A stretch of DNA of 64,000 nt from Pantoea cypripedii (GTDB lineage: Bacteria; Pseudomonadota; Gammaproteobacteria; Enterobacterales; Enterobacteriaceae). Shown one piece after another: positions 34,635 to 43,323 of the stretch (within the stretch, counting starts at the first letter, position 1; every line of letters begins with the position of its first letter). The stretch spans positions 62,001 to 126,000 of the forward strand of contig NZ_CP024770.1 in the NCBI RefSeq assembly GCF_011395035.1. Direction: 5' to 3'. The position numbers were made by a program, and so were the translations under genes. Below the pieces are notes generated by a model, which saw nothing but the letters and a program-made list of their open reading frames with translations, had not been told where the DNA came from and ran no database searches.

Positions 34635-35902
34635 GCGTCCAGCGCCCGAATGTTAGCCTGTATTTTTTCTGCGCTGGTTTTGATCACACTGGCTGGAATG
34701 GCATCACCCAATTCCTTTGCCACCGTAACAAAGCATGCAGCCACATCAGTCACTTCCTGAATGATCAGGTTAAGATTTTTGGCGGAAATATCTGCCGATG
34801 CGGCGGCCTTTAATAAGGCTTTACGATTGATGTTTCTGCCGTAACCGGCCACGGCCGTCTGATGCTGGCCGCCAGGTCCCATTTGTAAGGTCAGGTCATA
34901 GGCAGGCGAAACCTGCCACTCTGCGTTTTGATTAAGGATAAAAGCAAAGTTTTTGGCGTGGTCGTCCTGATTATTCATGATGACGTTGAACACCATCCTG
35001 CGCGCCTGGATCTCCCGCTCTCGCACTGAGCGGGTAATCATGCCTGTCGCCTGGAGTATGTCACTGTAATCAAGGCAGGGCAGCCGGAAATCCGCCTGGA
35101 GTGCACCGGCCATACTTAGCACGGGTACCCGCATACCCGCCACGCGATCAAAACGCTTCACGCCGAAAGCAGATAAACCTGCCCCGAGATCGAACCACTG
35201 GCTGTCAGGAAAATCGATGCCAGCGAGGCGCGCCATGCGTGCATACACCTCTTCAAGTGCACATACCCAGGTCTCTTCCTGCGCAGCGGGAAATTTTATC
35301 AACCAGGGATGACTGCCAGCGAACGGTGTTGAAGCAATATGCCCAGTGACCGGATTCAATTCGACCAGCACTTTTGGCCGTGCACCATGGGGTGACCCGC
35401 CAAGTCGTACCAGCTCTGGTAATACGTCGGAGTGTTGACCTGCGACTTCAATCTGAATTTCCTGAGCCAGGATCGCCAGATCATCGATATTTTGTTGGTA
35501 TTTATCCTGCTCAGGCATGTTGAGCAGTGGTCGGTAGGTCAGTGCCCCCATGGTGTTGTTGCCCAGCATCGCCAGGCGATCAAGAGCCGATAACGCGGCA
35601 GGTTCGATATTATTACGGCGCAGCAGGCGGTCCAGCAGTAAACGACCCCATCCATCCGGCAATGAATCGGCGATAAAGCCAGGGACACCTTCCTGATGAC
35701 GTTCAAAGTCGGCATAGGTGGTGCTGTCCGTTGGATGCAGTAGCGGAGAAAATTCAATGCCGCGCTGAATGCTCTCCTGTGAATATTCAAACAGCCACTG
35801 GCCGCGACCACTGGCCGCAGCCAGAATACCCAGCGGCCATTCTTCTCCCCATCCCTGATAAATCACTTCAAGCCGCTGAAGAGGTTGATACTGACCTGTC
35901 AT
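34631..35902 (-). CDS. hipA: HipA-family serine/threonine kinase toxin
   Basis: A 423-aa HipA-like kinase. N-terminal subdomain 1 (LPDGWGRLLLDRLLRRNNIEPAALSALDRLAMLGNNTMGALTY), a Gly-rich ATP loop region GGSPHGARPKVLVEL, VKRFDR, the catalytic loop NNQDDHAKNFAF and SPAYDL as the metal-binding motif. Characterised HipA proteins phosphorylate aminoacyl-tRNA synthetases and induce growth arrest. It follows the HTH partner with a 4-bp overlap. The symbol is by family; the target may differ. Confidence 0.85.
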   Translation of the reverse strand: MTGQYQPLQRLEVIYQGWGEEWPLGILAAASGRGQWLFEYSQESIQRGIEFSPLLHPTDSTTYADFERHQEGVPGFIADSLPDGWGRLLLDRLLRRNNIEPAALSALDRLAMLGNNTMGALTYRPLLNMPEQDKYQQNIDDLAILAQEIQIEVAGQHSDVLPELVRLGGSPHGARPKVLVELNPVTGHIASTPFAGSHPWLIKFPAAQEETWVCALEEVYARMARLAGIDFPDSQWFDLGAGLSAFGVKRFDRVAGMRVPVLSMAGALQADFRLPCLDYSDILQATGMITRSVREREIQARRMVFNVIMNNQDDHAKNFAFILNQNAEWQVSPAYDLTLQMGPGGQHQTAVAGYGRNINRKALLKAAASADISAKNLNLIIQEVTDVAACFVTVAKELGDAIPASVIKTSAEKIQANIRALDA

Positions 35903-36213
35903 TTTCCTTTCACCTTCCGTTGTGTTGCGCGTTGCCGGGTGGGTTCCCTGAGTGCCTCAACCTGGGCGATGCTGAGCGCTGGGGTGGAAAATAGCTGGGT
36001 CATCTCTTTTTCCAGTCGCAGGGCAAACACCACTTTCATAAAATTTTCCAGGGTGGCTTTACCGTCGTTTTCCAGATTTTTCAGCGCAGAAACCGAGATG
36101 CCCGCTTTTTCTGCCAGTTCCTTTTGCAGCATATTACGGCGCAGGCGTTGGTGTTTTAACCGTTGCCCAAGCTCGGACAATAGCTTTGCTTCAGAATAGA
36201 GATTAAGGGACAT
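35899..36213 (-). CDS. hipB: HipB-like HTH antitoxin/repressor
   Basis: A 104-aa XRE-type protein with helix-turn-helix RRNMLQKELAEKAGISVSALKNLENDGKATLENFMKVVFAL (about 22-62) and a basic C-terminal tail TRQRATQRKVKGK. It is upstream of and overlapping hipA, as in hipBA, where it neutralises HipA and represses the operon. Two inverted AT-rich arms upstream (36244-36329) are likely operators. Confidence 0.85.
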   Translation of the reverse strand: MSLNLYSEAKLLSELGQRLKHQRLRRNMLQKELAEKAGISVSALKNLENDGKATLENFMKVVFALRLEKEMTQLFSTPALSIAQVEALREPTRQRATQRKVKGK

Positions 36214-36243
36214 ATATAAAGCTCCTGGTGCCTTTTTACTGAC

Positions 36244-36329
36244 ATAAGGGTTTTATTTATGGCTTTTATTATAACACAGGAGAGTGAAAGGAGTGATGGT
36301 GATTTAATGGTCTTAAATAAAGCCCTTAA
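36244..36329. promoter_or_regulatory. Inverted-repeat operator region of the hipBA-like operon
   Basis: ATAAGGGTTTTATTTA (36244-36259) and TAAATAAAGCCCTTAA (36314-36329) are inverted copies matching at 14 of 16 positions, 54 bp apart, just upstream of the hipB-like start. Widely spaced paired operators are known for hipBA in E. coli. Confidence 0.5.
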
Positions 36330-36372
36330 TGGCATTTTTCGACAATAAGAGCTTCAAATAAGTCTTTTAATT

Positions 36373-37314
36373 CTACATGCCGTTGGTGCCGCTACCGCAC
36401 AGTACCACAGCGATTTTCTCATCGGGTTTGCAGGCAAACAGCTGGCGGGTGACTGCCGCGACTGCGGTGGCGGCACCCAGCTCAATCGCCAGGCCGGTTG
36501 CCGCCCAGACTTCACGGGCCGAGGCCTCCACCTGATCTTCCGGCACCAGCACGATTTCGTCGACATACTGCTCCACCAGCGCAAAATTGATGGCTTCCGT
36601 CGAACGCGCCGCGAGGATTGGCACAATGGTTTTGACCTGTTCCAGCTTGACGATGTGCTGCTGCTGACGGCAGGTCCACATCATCGGACAGCCCGCTGCC
36701 TCCACGCCAATGATACGAATGCCGGGCTTCAGCAACTTCGCCGCCTGTGCCACTCCGGCAATCAGACCACCACCGCCAATCGACACCACCAGCGTGTCCA
36801 CTTCGGGCCACTGTTCGAGTATCTCCAGCGCCATGGTGCCCTGGCCGATAATCACGTCACGGTCGGCATAGGGATGAAGCAGCGCGCCCCCCGTTTCCTC
36901 AATGCGGGCACCTGCCGCATCCCAGCTCTGGTCCCAGAAATCGCCTTCCACTGTCAATTTGGCACCGTAACTTGCGATGCGCTGACGCGTCAGTTCGGTG
37001 CTGGTGTTCATCACGAAAACATCCGTCGGGAGTTCAAGTTGCTGACCAACCCAGGCAACGGCCGCACCGAAGTTACCGCCCGATGCAGTGGCCAGTCCCT
37101 GATTGCGTACCGTTAGTGGCAGGTTGAGCACGCGATTAAACGCGCCGCGAGCTTTAAAAGAACCGGTAACCTGTGAACACTCTGCTTTCAGGCGCAGCTC
37201 GATACCCGGCACCGGTTGCCAGGGTGCGGCCTCCACCAGTGGCGTTTTGCGCACCCAGGGGCGAACACGGTCCAGTGCGGCCTGGTAGTCATTCAGGGTG
37301 ATTTTTTCGCTCAT
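36373..37314 (-). CDS. PLP-dependent threonine/serine-dehydratase-like enzyme (EutB-like)
   Basis: A 313-aa fold-type II PLP enzyme. Lys54 in GSFKARGAFN is the Schiff-base lysine, SGGNFGAAVAW binds the substrate carboxylate, VSIGGGGLIAG the phosphate, and LCGSGTNGM is the C-terminal loop. No ACT domain, so it is probably catabolic. The reaction would give an enamine/imine and ammonia from a hydroxy-amino acid. It overlaps the deacylase gene by 4 bp in an operon that resembles ectoine-utilisation gene sets (EutB). A RidA protein that could hydrolyse the enamine lies at the other end of the operon. Confidence 0.8.
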   Translation of the reverse strand: MSEKITLNDYQAALDRVRPWVRKTPLVEAAPWQPVPGIELRLKAECSQVTGSFKARGAFNRVLNLPLTVRNQGLATASGGNFGAAVAWVGQQLELPTDVFVMNTSTELTRQRIASYGAKLTVEGDFWDQSWDAAGARIEETGGALLHPYADRDVIIGQGTMALEILEQWPEVDTLVVSIGGGGLIAGVAQAAKLLKPGIRIIGVEAAGCPMMWTCRQQQHIVKLEQVKTIVPILAARSTEAINFALVEQYVDEIVLVPEDQVEASAREVWAATGLAIELGAATAVAAVTRQLFACKPDEKIAVVLCGSGTNGM

Positions 37315-38318
37315 GCCTGCTCCTTCGGGTTCAGGTCCTGCACCAGCACCGCCAGACTGTTACCCTGCGCGGTAGCACCAAAGGTGCGTTGTGAATAGAT
37401 ACATCCCCCCTGGGGGAAATGCACCGCCTGGGGTTGTGCGTGTGGTTCTGTCAGGCGATGCAGCCAACCCGCCAGCTCGCCTGCGCTTACTTCATCACCG
37501 ATATCATGTAACGGCTCAAACCAGCCGTCTCCGGGAGAGAGCAGGTTGCCGCCAGCAGGGATAAATACCTGGCGTGATGGCTCTGCGGGAACCACTTCCG
37601 CGCTGATCACCCCCAGATGATTGAGTACGCGCGTTACCGCAGCGCGGGTACGCCGGACACCGTGCGGGGAAACACTGCCGTTCCAGCCCATTTCTGCCGC
37701 AATCGCCGGTAAACCCAGATTGGCGGCGGCACCACAGCTGGTACGGGGATCCCCCATATTGTTGGTGACCACCGTCAGCGTGGCACCAAAGGCCCGCGCC
37801 ATCGCTTCACTGCGTTCACGCACCTGCGGATCGAGTTCTTCGGTGACCACCACCTGCGCACTTTCCTCGATAAACAGTGAGCTGCCGCCGCTGTGCAGAT
37901 CGATATAGAAATCACACAGCGGGAAGATAGTCTCGTGGATCCAGGCGGCAATTTGCTCGGTCGGCGTGCCCCACGGGTTACCGGGGAACACGCGCGCCAG
38001 ATTTTTGTTGTCAAGCGGGCTGACGCGCATTGAGGCGCGTAGCGCCGGGGTATTGGCGCAGGGCAGCAGGATCAGACGTCCCTGTACCTGGTCCGGCGTC
38101 AGGTTGCGGATCAGCTCATTAATAATGATCGGTCCTTCATACTCGTCGCCGTGAATACCGCCGGTGATCAGTACTGTCGGGCCGCTGCCATTGGCGATCA
38201 CCGTCAGCGGCATGGCAATGGTGCCCCAGGCATCGGTATGCGCCGACAGGGGCAGGTGGGCGAAACCTACCTGCTTACCCTGGCGATGAAAATCGATTTC
38301 ACTAAATACTGTGGACAT
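37311..38318 (-). CDS. Aspartoacylase/succinylglutamate-desuccinylase-family deacylase (DoeB-like)
   Basis: A 335-aa M14-type zinc enzyme: GGIHGDEYEGPIIINELIRNL supplies His and Glu zinc ligands, and FYIDLHSGGSSL the second His. The C-terminal lobe (GGNLLSPGDGWFEPLHDIGDEVSAGELAGWL) is a lipoyl-like domain typical of the AstE/DoeB subgroup. It probably removes an acyl group from an N-acylated amino acid (DoeB deacetylates N2-acetyl-diaminobutyrate). It sits between dehydratase and transporter genes; the substrate is inferred. Confidence 0.78.
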   Translation of the reverse strand: MSTVFSEIDFHRQGKQVGFAHLPLSAHTDAWGTIAMPLTVIANGSGPTVLITGGIHGDEYEGPIIINELIRNLTPDQVQGRLILLPCANTPALRASMRVSPLDNKNLARVFPGNPWGTPTEQIAAWIHETIFPLCDFYIDLHSGGSSLFIEESAQVVVTEELDPQVRERSEAMARAFGATLTVVTNNMGDPRTSCGAAANLGLPAIAAEMGWNGSVSPHGVRRTRAAVTRVLNHLGVISAEVVPAEPSRQVFIPAGGNLLSPGDGWFEPLHDIGDEVSAGELAGWLHRLTEPHAQPQAVHFPQGGCIYSQRTFGATAQGNSLAVLVQDLNPKEQA

Positions 38319-38323
38319 GCCGA

Positions 38324-39106
38324 CTACTCCGCTTTCAGATCGTTTTGCGCATCGTTAAACCATTTCTGCCGCAGCGCTGGCAGCTCCCCATCCTGGGTGC
38401 TTTTATCGATAAACTGATTAATCGCCGCCATCAACTCGGGCTGGCCCGGGCGGATGGCAATATAGGCCGGGCTTTTGCGCAGCAGGTATTTCAGCGCGAT
38501 ATGTTTCGATGGGTTCTCCTGCGCCACCTTTTGCGCAATCAGGTTGTTTTCGGCAAACATCGGTGCCTGACCCGCCAAAAATGCGCTGACGGCGGAGGCG
38601 GTATCTTCCAGACGCAGATAGTTGCCCTGCGGGTTTTGATCGCTCAGTGTCAGGTCTGGCGTTGATCCCTTAGGTACGGCGATGGTGGCGTTACCGAGGT
38701 CGCTCAGCTTATCGACTTTTTTCACACTGTCACCGCCATACACCCCGAGGTAAACCGCCGCATAAGGTTCAGAAAAGTTCACCAGTTTGGCACGCTCCGG
38801 GCTGGAGCCGAGCGCGGCTATCAACACATCCACTTTGCGCGACATCAGGTAAGGAATGCGGTTGGCTCCGGTAACCTGCTGCAATTGCAGTTTGACGCCC
38901 ATGTTGTCGGCCAGCTTCTGCGCCAGCTCCACATCCAGCCCGGTGGGTTTACCGGCGGCGTCGGTGAAGCCCCAGGGGGCGGCATCAACGGTGGTGGCGA
39001 CACGCAGTACGCCACGGGATTTGATGTCATCCAGCGAGCTGGCCTGCGCCAGCAGCGGCAGGGTACAGAGCGCGATCAGCGCCAGGGTTTTAACCATCGT
39101 TTTCAT
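38324..39106 (-). CDS. Amino-acid ABC transporter substrate-binding protein
   Basis: A 260-aa family-3 binding protein with a signal peptide ending in LLAQASS. The ligand-binding start LDDIKSRGVLRVATTVDAAPWGFTDAAGKPTGLDVELAQKLADNMG is typical of polar amino-acid receptors. Five bp upstream of the deacylase gene in the same operon, so it presumably recognises the compound that the deacylase and dehydratase break down. Confidence 0.88.
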   Translation of the reverse strand: MKTMVKTLALIALCTLPLLAQASSLDDIKSRGVLRVATTVDAAPWGFTDAAGKPTGLDVELAQKLADNMGVKLQLQQVTGANRIPYLMSRKVDVLIAALGSSPERAKLVNFSEPYAAVYLGVYGGDSVKKVDKLSDLGNATIAVPKGSTPDLTLSDQNPQGNYLRLEDTASAVSAFLAGQAPMFAENNLIAQKVAQENPSKHIALKYLLRKSPAYIAIRPGQPELMAAINQFIDKSTQDGELPALRQKWFNDAQNDLKAE

Positions 39107-39124
39107 GCGTTTTCTCCGGTGTAG

Positions 39125-39853
39125 TTAAGCTGGGGTTTGCACAAAGCGTTGTAATTCCGGGGTGCGGGGGGTACCGAACACCTCGGCTGGCGGGCCGCTT
39201 TCCCATACCTCGCCCTGATGCATAAAAATCACCTTGCTGGACACTTTGCGGGCAAAGGCCATCTCATGGGTGACGGCAATCATCGTCATGCCTTCTTTCG
39301 CCAGATCTTCCATGACCCGCAACACTTCACCCACCAGTTCCGGGTCAAGTGCTGAGGTGGCTTCATCAAACAACATCACTTCAGGTGACATCGCCAGCGC
39401 GCGGGCAATGGCGACGCGCTGCTGTTGTCCCCCTGACAGGGAAGAGGGGAAGGCATCGCGTTTCTGTCCCAACCCGACCTGCTCCAGCAGACGTTTTGCC
39501 AGTGCCGGGGCTTCCGCTTTGGTAATGCGCCGGGTCAGTAGCGGTGCCAGCGTCACGTTTTCCGCCGCCGTCAGGTGGGGAAACAGGTTAAAACTCTGGA
39601 ATACCATGCCTACGTTCTGGCGGAGTTTCTGCAACTCGGCAGCGCTACCGCCCACCTGTAGGCCACCAACGTGAATGGTGCCGCTATCCGGTTGCTCCAG
39701 CCCGTTAATACAACGCAGAAGGGTGCTTTTGCCGGAACCACTTTTGCCAATAATGGTAACGATATCGCCGCGTTCGACGGTGGTGGTGATACCCCGTAAC
39801 ACTTCGTTCTGCCCAAAGCTTTTCTTAACTGCATCAATGACGACCAGCGACAT
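39125..39853 (-). CDS. Amino-acid ABC transporter ATP-binding protein
   Basis: A 242-aa ATPase: Walker A GKSGSGKST (36-44), signature LSGGQQQR, Walker B VMLFDEATSALDPE, His switch AVTHEM; GlnQ/HisP type. Its start overlaps the permease at 39834 by 20 bp. It powers the importer with the two permeases that follow on the map. Confidence 0.9.
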   Translation of the reverse strand: MSLVVIDAVKKSFGQNEVLRGITTTVERGDIVTIIGKSGSGKSTLLRCINGLEQPDSGTIHVGGLQVGGSAAELQKLRQNVGMVFQSFNLFPHLTAAENVTLAPLLTRRITKAEAPALAKRLLEQVGLGQKRDAFPSSLSGGQQQRVAIARALAMSPEVMLFDEATSALDPELVGEVLRVMEDLAKEGMTMIAVTHEMAFARKVSSKVIFMHQGEVWESGPPAEVFGTPRTPELQRFVQTPA

Positions 39854-40490
39854 GAAAACGAGCCTCCAGTTGAAGGGAAAGTCGCGCCAGTGGAAAACAC
39901 AGCGCGAAATAACAGAGTGCCACCAGCAGGTAAATCACCAGGGGTTGCAGGGTTGACCCACTGACTATCTGGCCGGAACGGGTCAGCTCTACGAAGCCCA
40001 CCAGCGCAGCCAGTGAGGTGTTTTTGATCAGTTGTACCGAGAAACCGACAGTCGGAGGCAGCGACAGACGAAACGCCTGCGGCAGGATGACGGTACGCAG
40101 CATTTGCAGCCGCGAGATCCCCAGTGACAGCGAGGCTTCCCACTGCCCCTTCGGCACCGCCATGATGCTGCCGCGCCAGATTTCCCCGAGAAATGCGCCT
40201 GCTGACAGTGAAAAAGCGATCAGGGCGGCGGTAAAGGAACTGACATCAATACCGAGAAACATTGGCGTACCGAAAAACAGCAGGAACAACATACCCAGCA
40301 GCGGAATGCCCTGAATCAGTTCGACATAAAACCAGGCGATGCCCTGTAACCAGCGCTGGTGGGAAGTGCGTGCCATCGCCACCAGCAGTCCGATCACCGC
40401 ACCACAGGCAAAGGTGGATAGCGCCAGCAACAGCGTCCAGCGCAGGGCGCTGATGATCATCCAGATATCATGAAGAGAAATACCGCGCAT
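39834..40490 (-). CDS. Amino-acid ABC transporter permease 1
   Basis: From MRGISLHDIWMIISALRWTLLLALS (40490) the product is 218 aa, a normal HisMQ length. EAA loop: EASLSLGISRLQMLRTVILPQAFRLSLPPTVGFSVQLIKNTSLAALVG. An in-frame extension to 40574 runs into the next permease and is rejected. It pairs with the permease at 40493, 2 bp away. Confidence 0.88.
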   Translation of the reverse strand: MRGISLHDIWMIISALRWTLLLALSTFACGAVIGLLVAMARTSHQRWLQGIAWFYVELIQGIPLLGMLFLLFFGTPMFLGIDVSSFTAALIAFSLSAGAFLGEIWRGSIMAVPKGQWEASLSLGISRLQMLRTVILPQAFRLSLPPTVGFSVQLIKNTSLAALVGFVELTRSGQIVSGSTLQPLVIYLLVALCYFALCFPLARLSLQLEARFHVAGRH

Positions 40491-40492
40491 GC

Positions 40493-41155
40493 TTACCTCC
40501 GCGCCTGGAAGCGATACCAAACGATACGCAGCAGCACTTTCATCAGGCTGACGGCGAAGAAATAAAGGCCGCAAATCAGCAGATAGATTTCAAAGCTGCG
40601 AAAGGTACGTGAATCGACGAAACTGCCACTGTGGAAGATTTCTTCCACACCAATCTGCGAAATCAGGCTGGTACCAATCAGTGTCAGCACCATCTGGCTG
40701 GCAAGCGCCGGGAAGACGTTCTGCATCGCCGGTAATGTCAGCACATGCGAGATGATTTGCCGCTTCGACAGCCCCAGCGCTTCACCCGCCTCGGTTAAGC
40801 CGCGCGGCAGAGAGAGTAAACCGGCACGTAAAATCTCCGTCATATAAGCCCCGCAATACAGCGACAGGGCGATAATGCCCGCCACCGGTGGCGAAAGATG
40901 CAGCCCGAGGCTGGGCAGGCCGAAGTAGATCAGGAATAGCTGCACCAGCGATGGCGTGTTGCGGAAAAACTCCACATAGCAGCGCACCAGCCGACGCCAG
41001 GCAGGGCGGACATAGACCAGCGTCAATGCGCAGATCGCCCCCAGCATCAGCCCGAACAGGATCGATAACAGGGCATAGATGGCGGTTTCCATCAATCCCT
41101 TTGCCAGCACGCCGGTATAGGGTTGCAGTGCGGCAAAATCAAAGACGTAATCCAT
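40493..41155 (-). CDS. Amino-acid ABC transporter permease 2
   Basis: From MDYVFDFAALQPYTGVLAKGLMETAIYALLSILFG the product is 220 aa. EAA loop: EAGEALGLSKRQIISHVLTLPAMQNVFPALASQMVLTLIGTSLISQIG. The start lies 17 bp inside the RidA gene, indicating coupling. It forms the heterodimeric membrane part with permease 1, the EhuC/EhuD-like arrangement. Confidence 0.88.
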   Translation of the reverse strand: MDYVFDFAALQPYTGVLAKGLMETAIYALLSILFGLMLGAICALTLVYVRPAWRRLVRCYVEFFRNTPSLVQLFLIYFGLPSLGLHLSPPVAGIIALSLYCGAYMTEILRAGLLSLPRGLTEAGEALGLSKRQIISHVLTLPAMQNVFPALASQMVLTLIGTSLISQIGVEEIFHSGSFVDSRTFRSFEIYLLICGLYFFAVSLMKVLLRIVWYRFQARR

Positions 41156-41666
41156 CGGCGACTGCCTCCTCCAGTTCGAAAATGGCTTCAATTTCCACTG
41201 TCTGGTTTTGCGGCAGTGAACCGGCACCAATGGCGGAACGTGCGCCACGGCCAATTTGCTCACCAAACACCTGCACAAACAGATCGGAACAGCCATTGAT
41301 GACTTGTGGATGCTGTTTGAAGGCCTCATGGGCATTGACCCAGCCCAGCAGTTTGACCACGCTTTTTACTGCTCCGAGGTCACCAGTTGCCTGGCGTGCC
41401 ACGGCGAGTAAATTCAGGCCGGTCAGACGTGCATGGTCGTAAGCATCTTCGACGCTCACCTCACTGCCGACTTTGCCGGTGTAGAGATGACCACTGGCTT
41501 CCAGTGGTCCCTGTCCGGAGAGATAAAGAAAGTTGCCAAACAGCCGCCAGGTGACAAAATTTGCGACCGGGGTTGGTACTGGCGGTAACTCAATGCCCAA
41601 CGCCAGCAGATGATCGCTTAAGCGGCATTCCGCAGGAGATAATGGCGTTGCGAGAGACGTGTTCAT
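41139..41666 (-). CDS. RidA-family (YjgF/YER057c/UK114) enamine/imine deaminase-like protein
   Basis: From ATG 41666 (AGGG upstream) the product is 175 aa, longer than E. coli RidA (128 aa). The C-terminal block RSAIGAGSLPQNQTVEIEAIFEL keeps the Arg and Glu that bind the substrate in active RidA members. It heads the operon whose last gene is a PLP dehydratase producing the type of enamine that RidA hydrolyses. A TTG at 41723 would give a 194-aa form overlapping the palindromes and is not preferred. Confidence 0.83.
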   Translation of the reverse strand: MNTSLATPLSPAECRLSDHLLALGIELPPVPTPVANFVTWRLFGNFLYLSGQGPLEASGHLYTGKVGSEVSVEDAYDHARLTGLNLLAVARQATGDLGAVKSVVKLLGWVNAHEAFKQHPQVINGCSDLFVQVFGEQIGRGARSAIGAGSLPQNQTVEIEAIFELEEAVADGLRL

Positions 41667-41715
41667 TTTTTGCCCTGAGTAGATTTTTTCGGCATTATGA
41701 ACATGCTGGTTTTTA

Positions 41716-41740
41716 ATGGTCAACCATAATGGTTAACCAA
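41716..41740. promoter_or_regulatory. Tandem TGGT-NN-ACCA palindromes upstream of ridA operon
   Basis: ATGGTCAACCAT (41716-41727) and TGGTTAACCA (41730-41739) are adjacent dyads 50-70 bp upstream of the RidA start. They share TGGT/ACCA half-sites with the dyad in front of the GntR gene, consistent with control by that regulator. Confidence 0.5.
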
Positions 41741-41884
41741 TAAGTAATTTGTATGGTCGATTTGTGAGGTGCTTCACGATAAGGTCAGAAAACAGCAGGG
41801 TGAAGGGATAAGCAAAGGATCTGGCGAGGAATAATGACTGGCATCGGGCCGAAAACGCTGCTCGCCGTGACGTTAATCTCAGGC

Positions 41885-41917
41885 TATAATCGCCGGCAGC
41901 TGACCAAATTGGTCAGC
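41885..41917 (+). promoter_or_regulatory. gntR promoter -10 (TATAAT) and overlapping operator
   Basis: A consensus TATAAT (41885-41890) is followed by a 19-bp perfect dyad, GCTGACCAA-a-TTGGTCAGC (41899-41917), covering the expected start point. It lies 31 bp upstream of the GntR start: a probable autorepression site. Confidence 0.65.
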
Positions 41918-41947
41918 CATTTACAGGTATTTATCAGGAGTCGCCGG

Positions 41948-42682
41948 ATGAACAGCACTGATGACATCTCCCAGCGTATTGTCGGTCACGATAAAACGGC
42001 TGCCGTAAGCGTTTATCGTTCCATAATGCAGGCCATCCGCGATGGGGACCTGAAAGCAGGCGATAAATTACCCAATGAGCGTGAGCTGGCGCGCCGTTTT
42101 GATACGTCACGCAGCACCGTGCGCAACGTGTTGGCAATGATGTCCACTCAGGGGTTGGTGACACGTAAAGTTGGTAGCGGTTCTTACTTATCCGATAACC
42201 TGCAAAATCAGCTGAATGATGCCGATCGACCTGTTGCCGCCTGGCATAAAGAGGTCCCGACCTATAGCGAGATTCTTGAAGGTCGACTGCTGTTTGAGCC
42301 GATGATGATGCTGCTGGTCACGGCGCGTGCGACTGAGGAAGACTTCGCCAAAATGCGCCACCATTTGCAGGGGATTCGCGAGGCTCAGGAGTGGCTCCTG
42401 TATAAAGAACATATCTACGCGGTGCATCAGGCGATGTTTGCTGCCACCCGTAACCGCTTCCTGATCCAAATCTTTGATAATGTGATCGCAGACCGGCGCG
42501 CGGTGCAGTATGACGGGCAGCATTCGCTGCACTCGGCCGTCAGCGAGATTGTGCGTGAGCAGACGCTACGCGAGCTGACACCGCTGGTGGAGGCACTGGA
42601 AGCCCGTGACGGTAAGCTGGCCCAGAAACGTGCGGATGATTACTTTACCCGTATCCTCGCCTCGCTGAGTGTCTACGGTTAA
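41948..42682 (+). CDS. GntR-family (FadR/FCD-type) transcriptional regulator
   Basis: From MNSTDDISQRIVGHDKT (AGGAG 7 bp upstream) the product is 244 aa. Winged HTH: NERELARRFDTSRSTVRNVLAMMSTQGLVTRKVGSGSYL; the C-terminal all-helical FCD ligand domain contains HQAMFAATRNRFLI-type metal/ligand residues. Divergent from the RidA/ABC/deacylase operon and probably its repressor through the TGGT/ACCA dyads. An earlier in-frame ATG at 41834 overlaps the promoter and operator and is rejected. Confidence 0.87.
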   Translation: MNSTDDISQRIVGHDKTAAVSVYRSIMQAIRDGDLKAGDKLPNERELARRFDTSRSTVRNVLAMMSTQGLVTRKVGSGSYLSDNLQNQLNDADRPVAAWHKEVPTYSEILEGRLLFEPMMMLLVTARATEEDFAKMRHHLQGIREAQEWLLYKEHIYAVHQAMFAATRNRFLIQIFDNVIADRRAVQYDGQHSLHSAVSEIVREQTLRELTPLVEALEARDGKLAQKRADDYFTRILASLSVYG

Positions 42683-42787
42683 TCACGTCACTGACAAACC
42701 GCCTGAGCCGGTCCGGAAAGAAGGGTGCCTGAGAGCCCATGCCTGACAACAACCGGAACGGCGGGATGACTCCCGCCGTGGTGACCC

Positions 42788-42940
42788 TTACCGGATGGTT
42801 TCACATGCCATCGAAACAGCCACCTCCACGAAATGGGCGCGGAAGCGTATCTCACAGAGATCCTTGCGCATGCCCAGTATGACGGCGGTCACCGCCAGAA
42901 TCATAAAGGAGGCGAATAGCATCGCCGTAAACTGTTTCAT
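42788..42940 (-). CDS. Hok/Gef-family type I toxin, copy 1
   Basis: A 50-aa protein, MKQFTAMLFASFMILAVTAV... followed by the family hallmark RKDLCEIRFR and a VEVAV stretch. One membrane helix (about 5-23). Hok toxins depolarise the inner membrane. It differs from copies 2 and 3 at two sites (Leu for Met15, Met for Thr24). The upstream mok-like leader frame ends in a TGA overlapping the hok ATG (ATGA), so hok is probably translated by coupling. A sok-like antisense region lies upstream. Confidence 0.88.
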   Translation of the reverse strand: MKQFTAMLFASFMILAVTAVILGMRKDLCEIRFRAHFVEVAVSMACETIR

Positions 42941-42996
42941 GGTTGCTTCTCCTTCTTGCCTTGCGGCGCGTAAGAGGCTACCTTTATGTTGCTACG

Positions 42997-43090
42997 CATA
43001 AGAGCGGCCTCAGGTTGATGAAAATCTCCCGGGGCTTTTCTCTTTCTGCCGTCAGCCATGCTTAAGACAGAAAGTCTCAAGCACCCGCCG
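42997..43090 (+). ncRNA. Sok-like antisense RNA, copy 1
   Basis: Plus-strand region starting GCATAAGAGCGGCCTCAGG, with GTTGATG and GGGGCTTTTCTC segments that resemble chromosomal SokC-type RNAs, antisense to the hok/mok leader. Candidate promoter TTGCGG (42961) - 18 bp - TATGTT (42985). Ends are approximate. Confidence 0.65.
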
Positions 43091-43323
43091 CAAGTCTACG
43101 CTGTGTCCCCTGATACTACAATTCTGCTAATGAGTAACGCGTTGATGTAATAACGTGGCGGAGAGACTGATTTTTGATTTAAAATCAGATGGATAGTGAT
43201 TTTCCTGCGGAGAGGAATATTTCTCAGAGGGGGTGTGCCTGTACCGGGCTGGAAAGAAGGGTGCCTGAGAGCCCGTGCCTGACAACAACCGGAACGGCGG
43301 GATGACTCCCGCCGTGGTGACCC

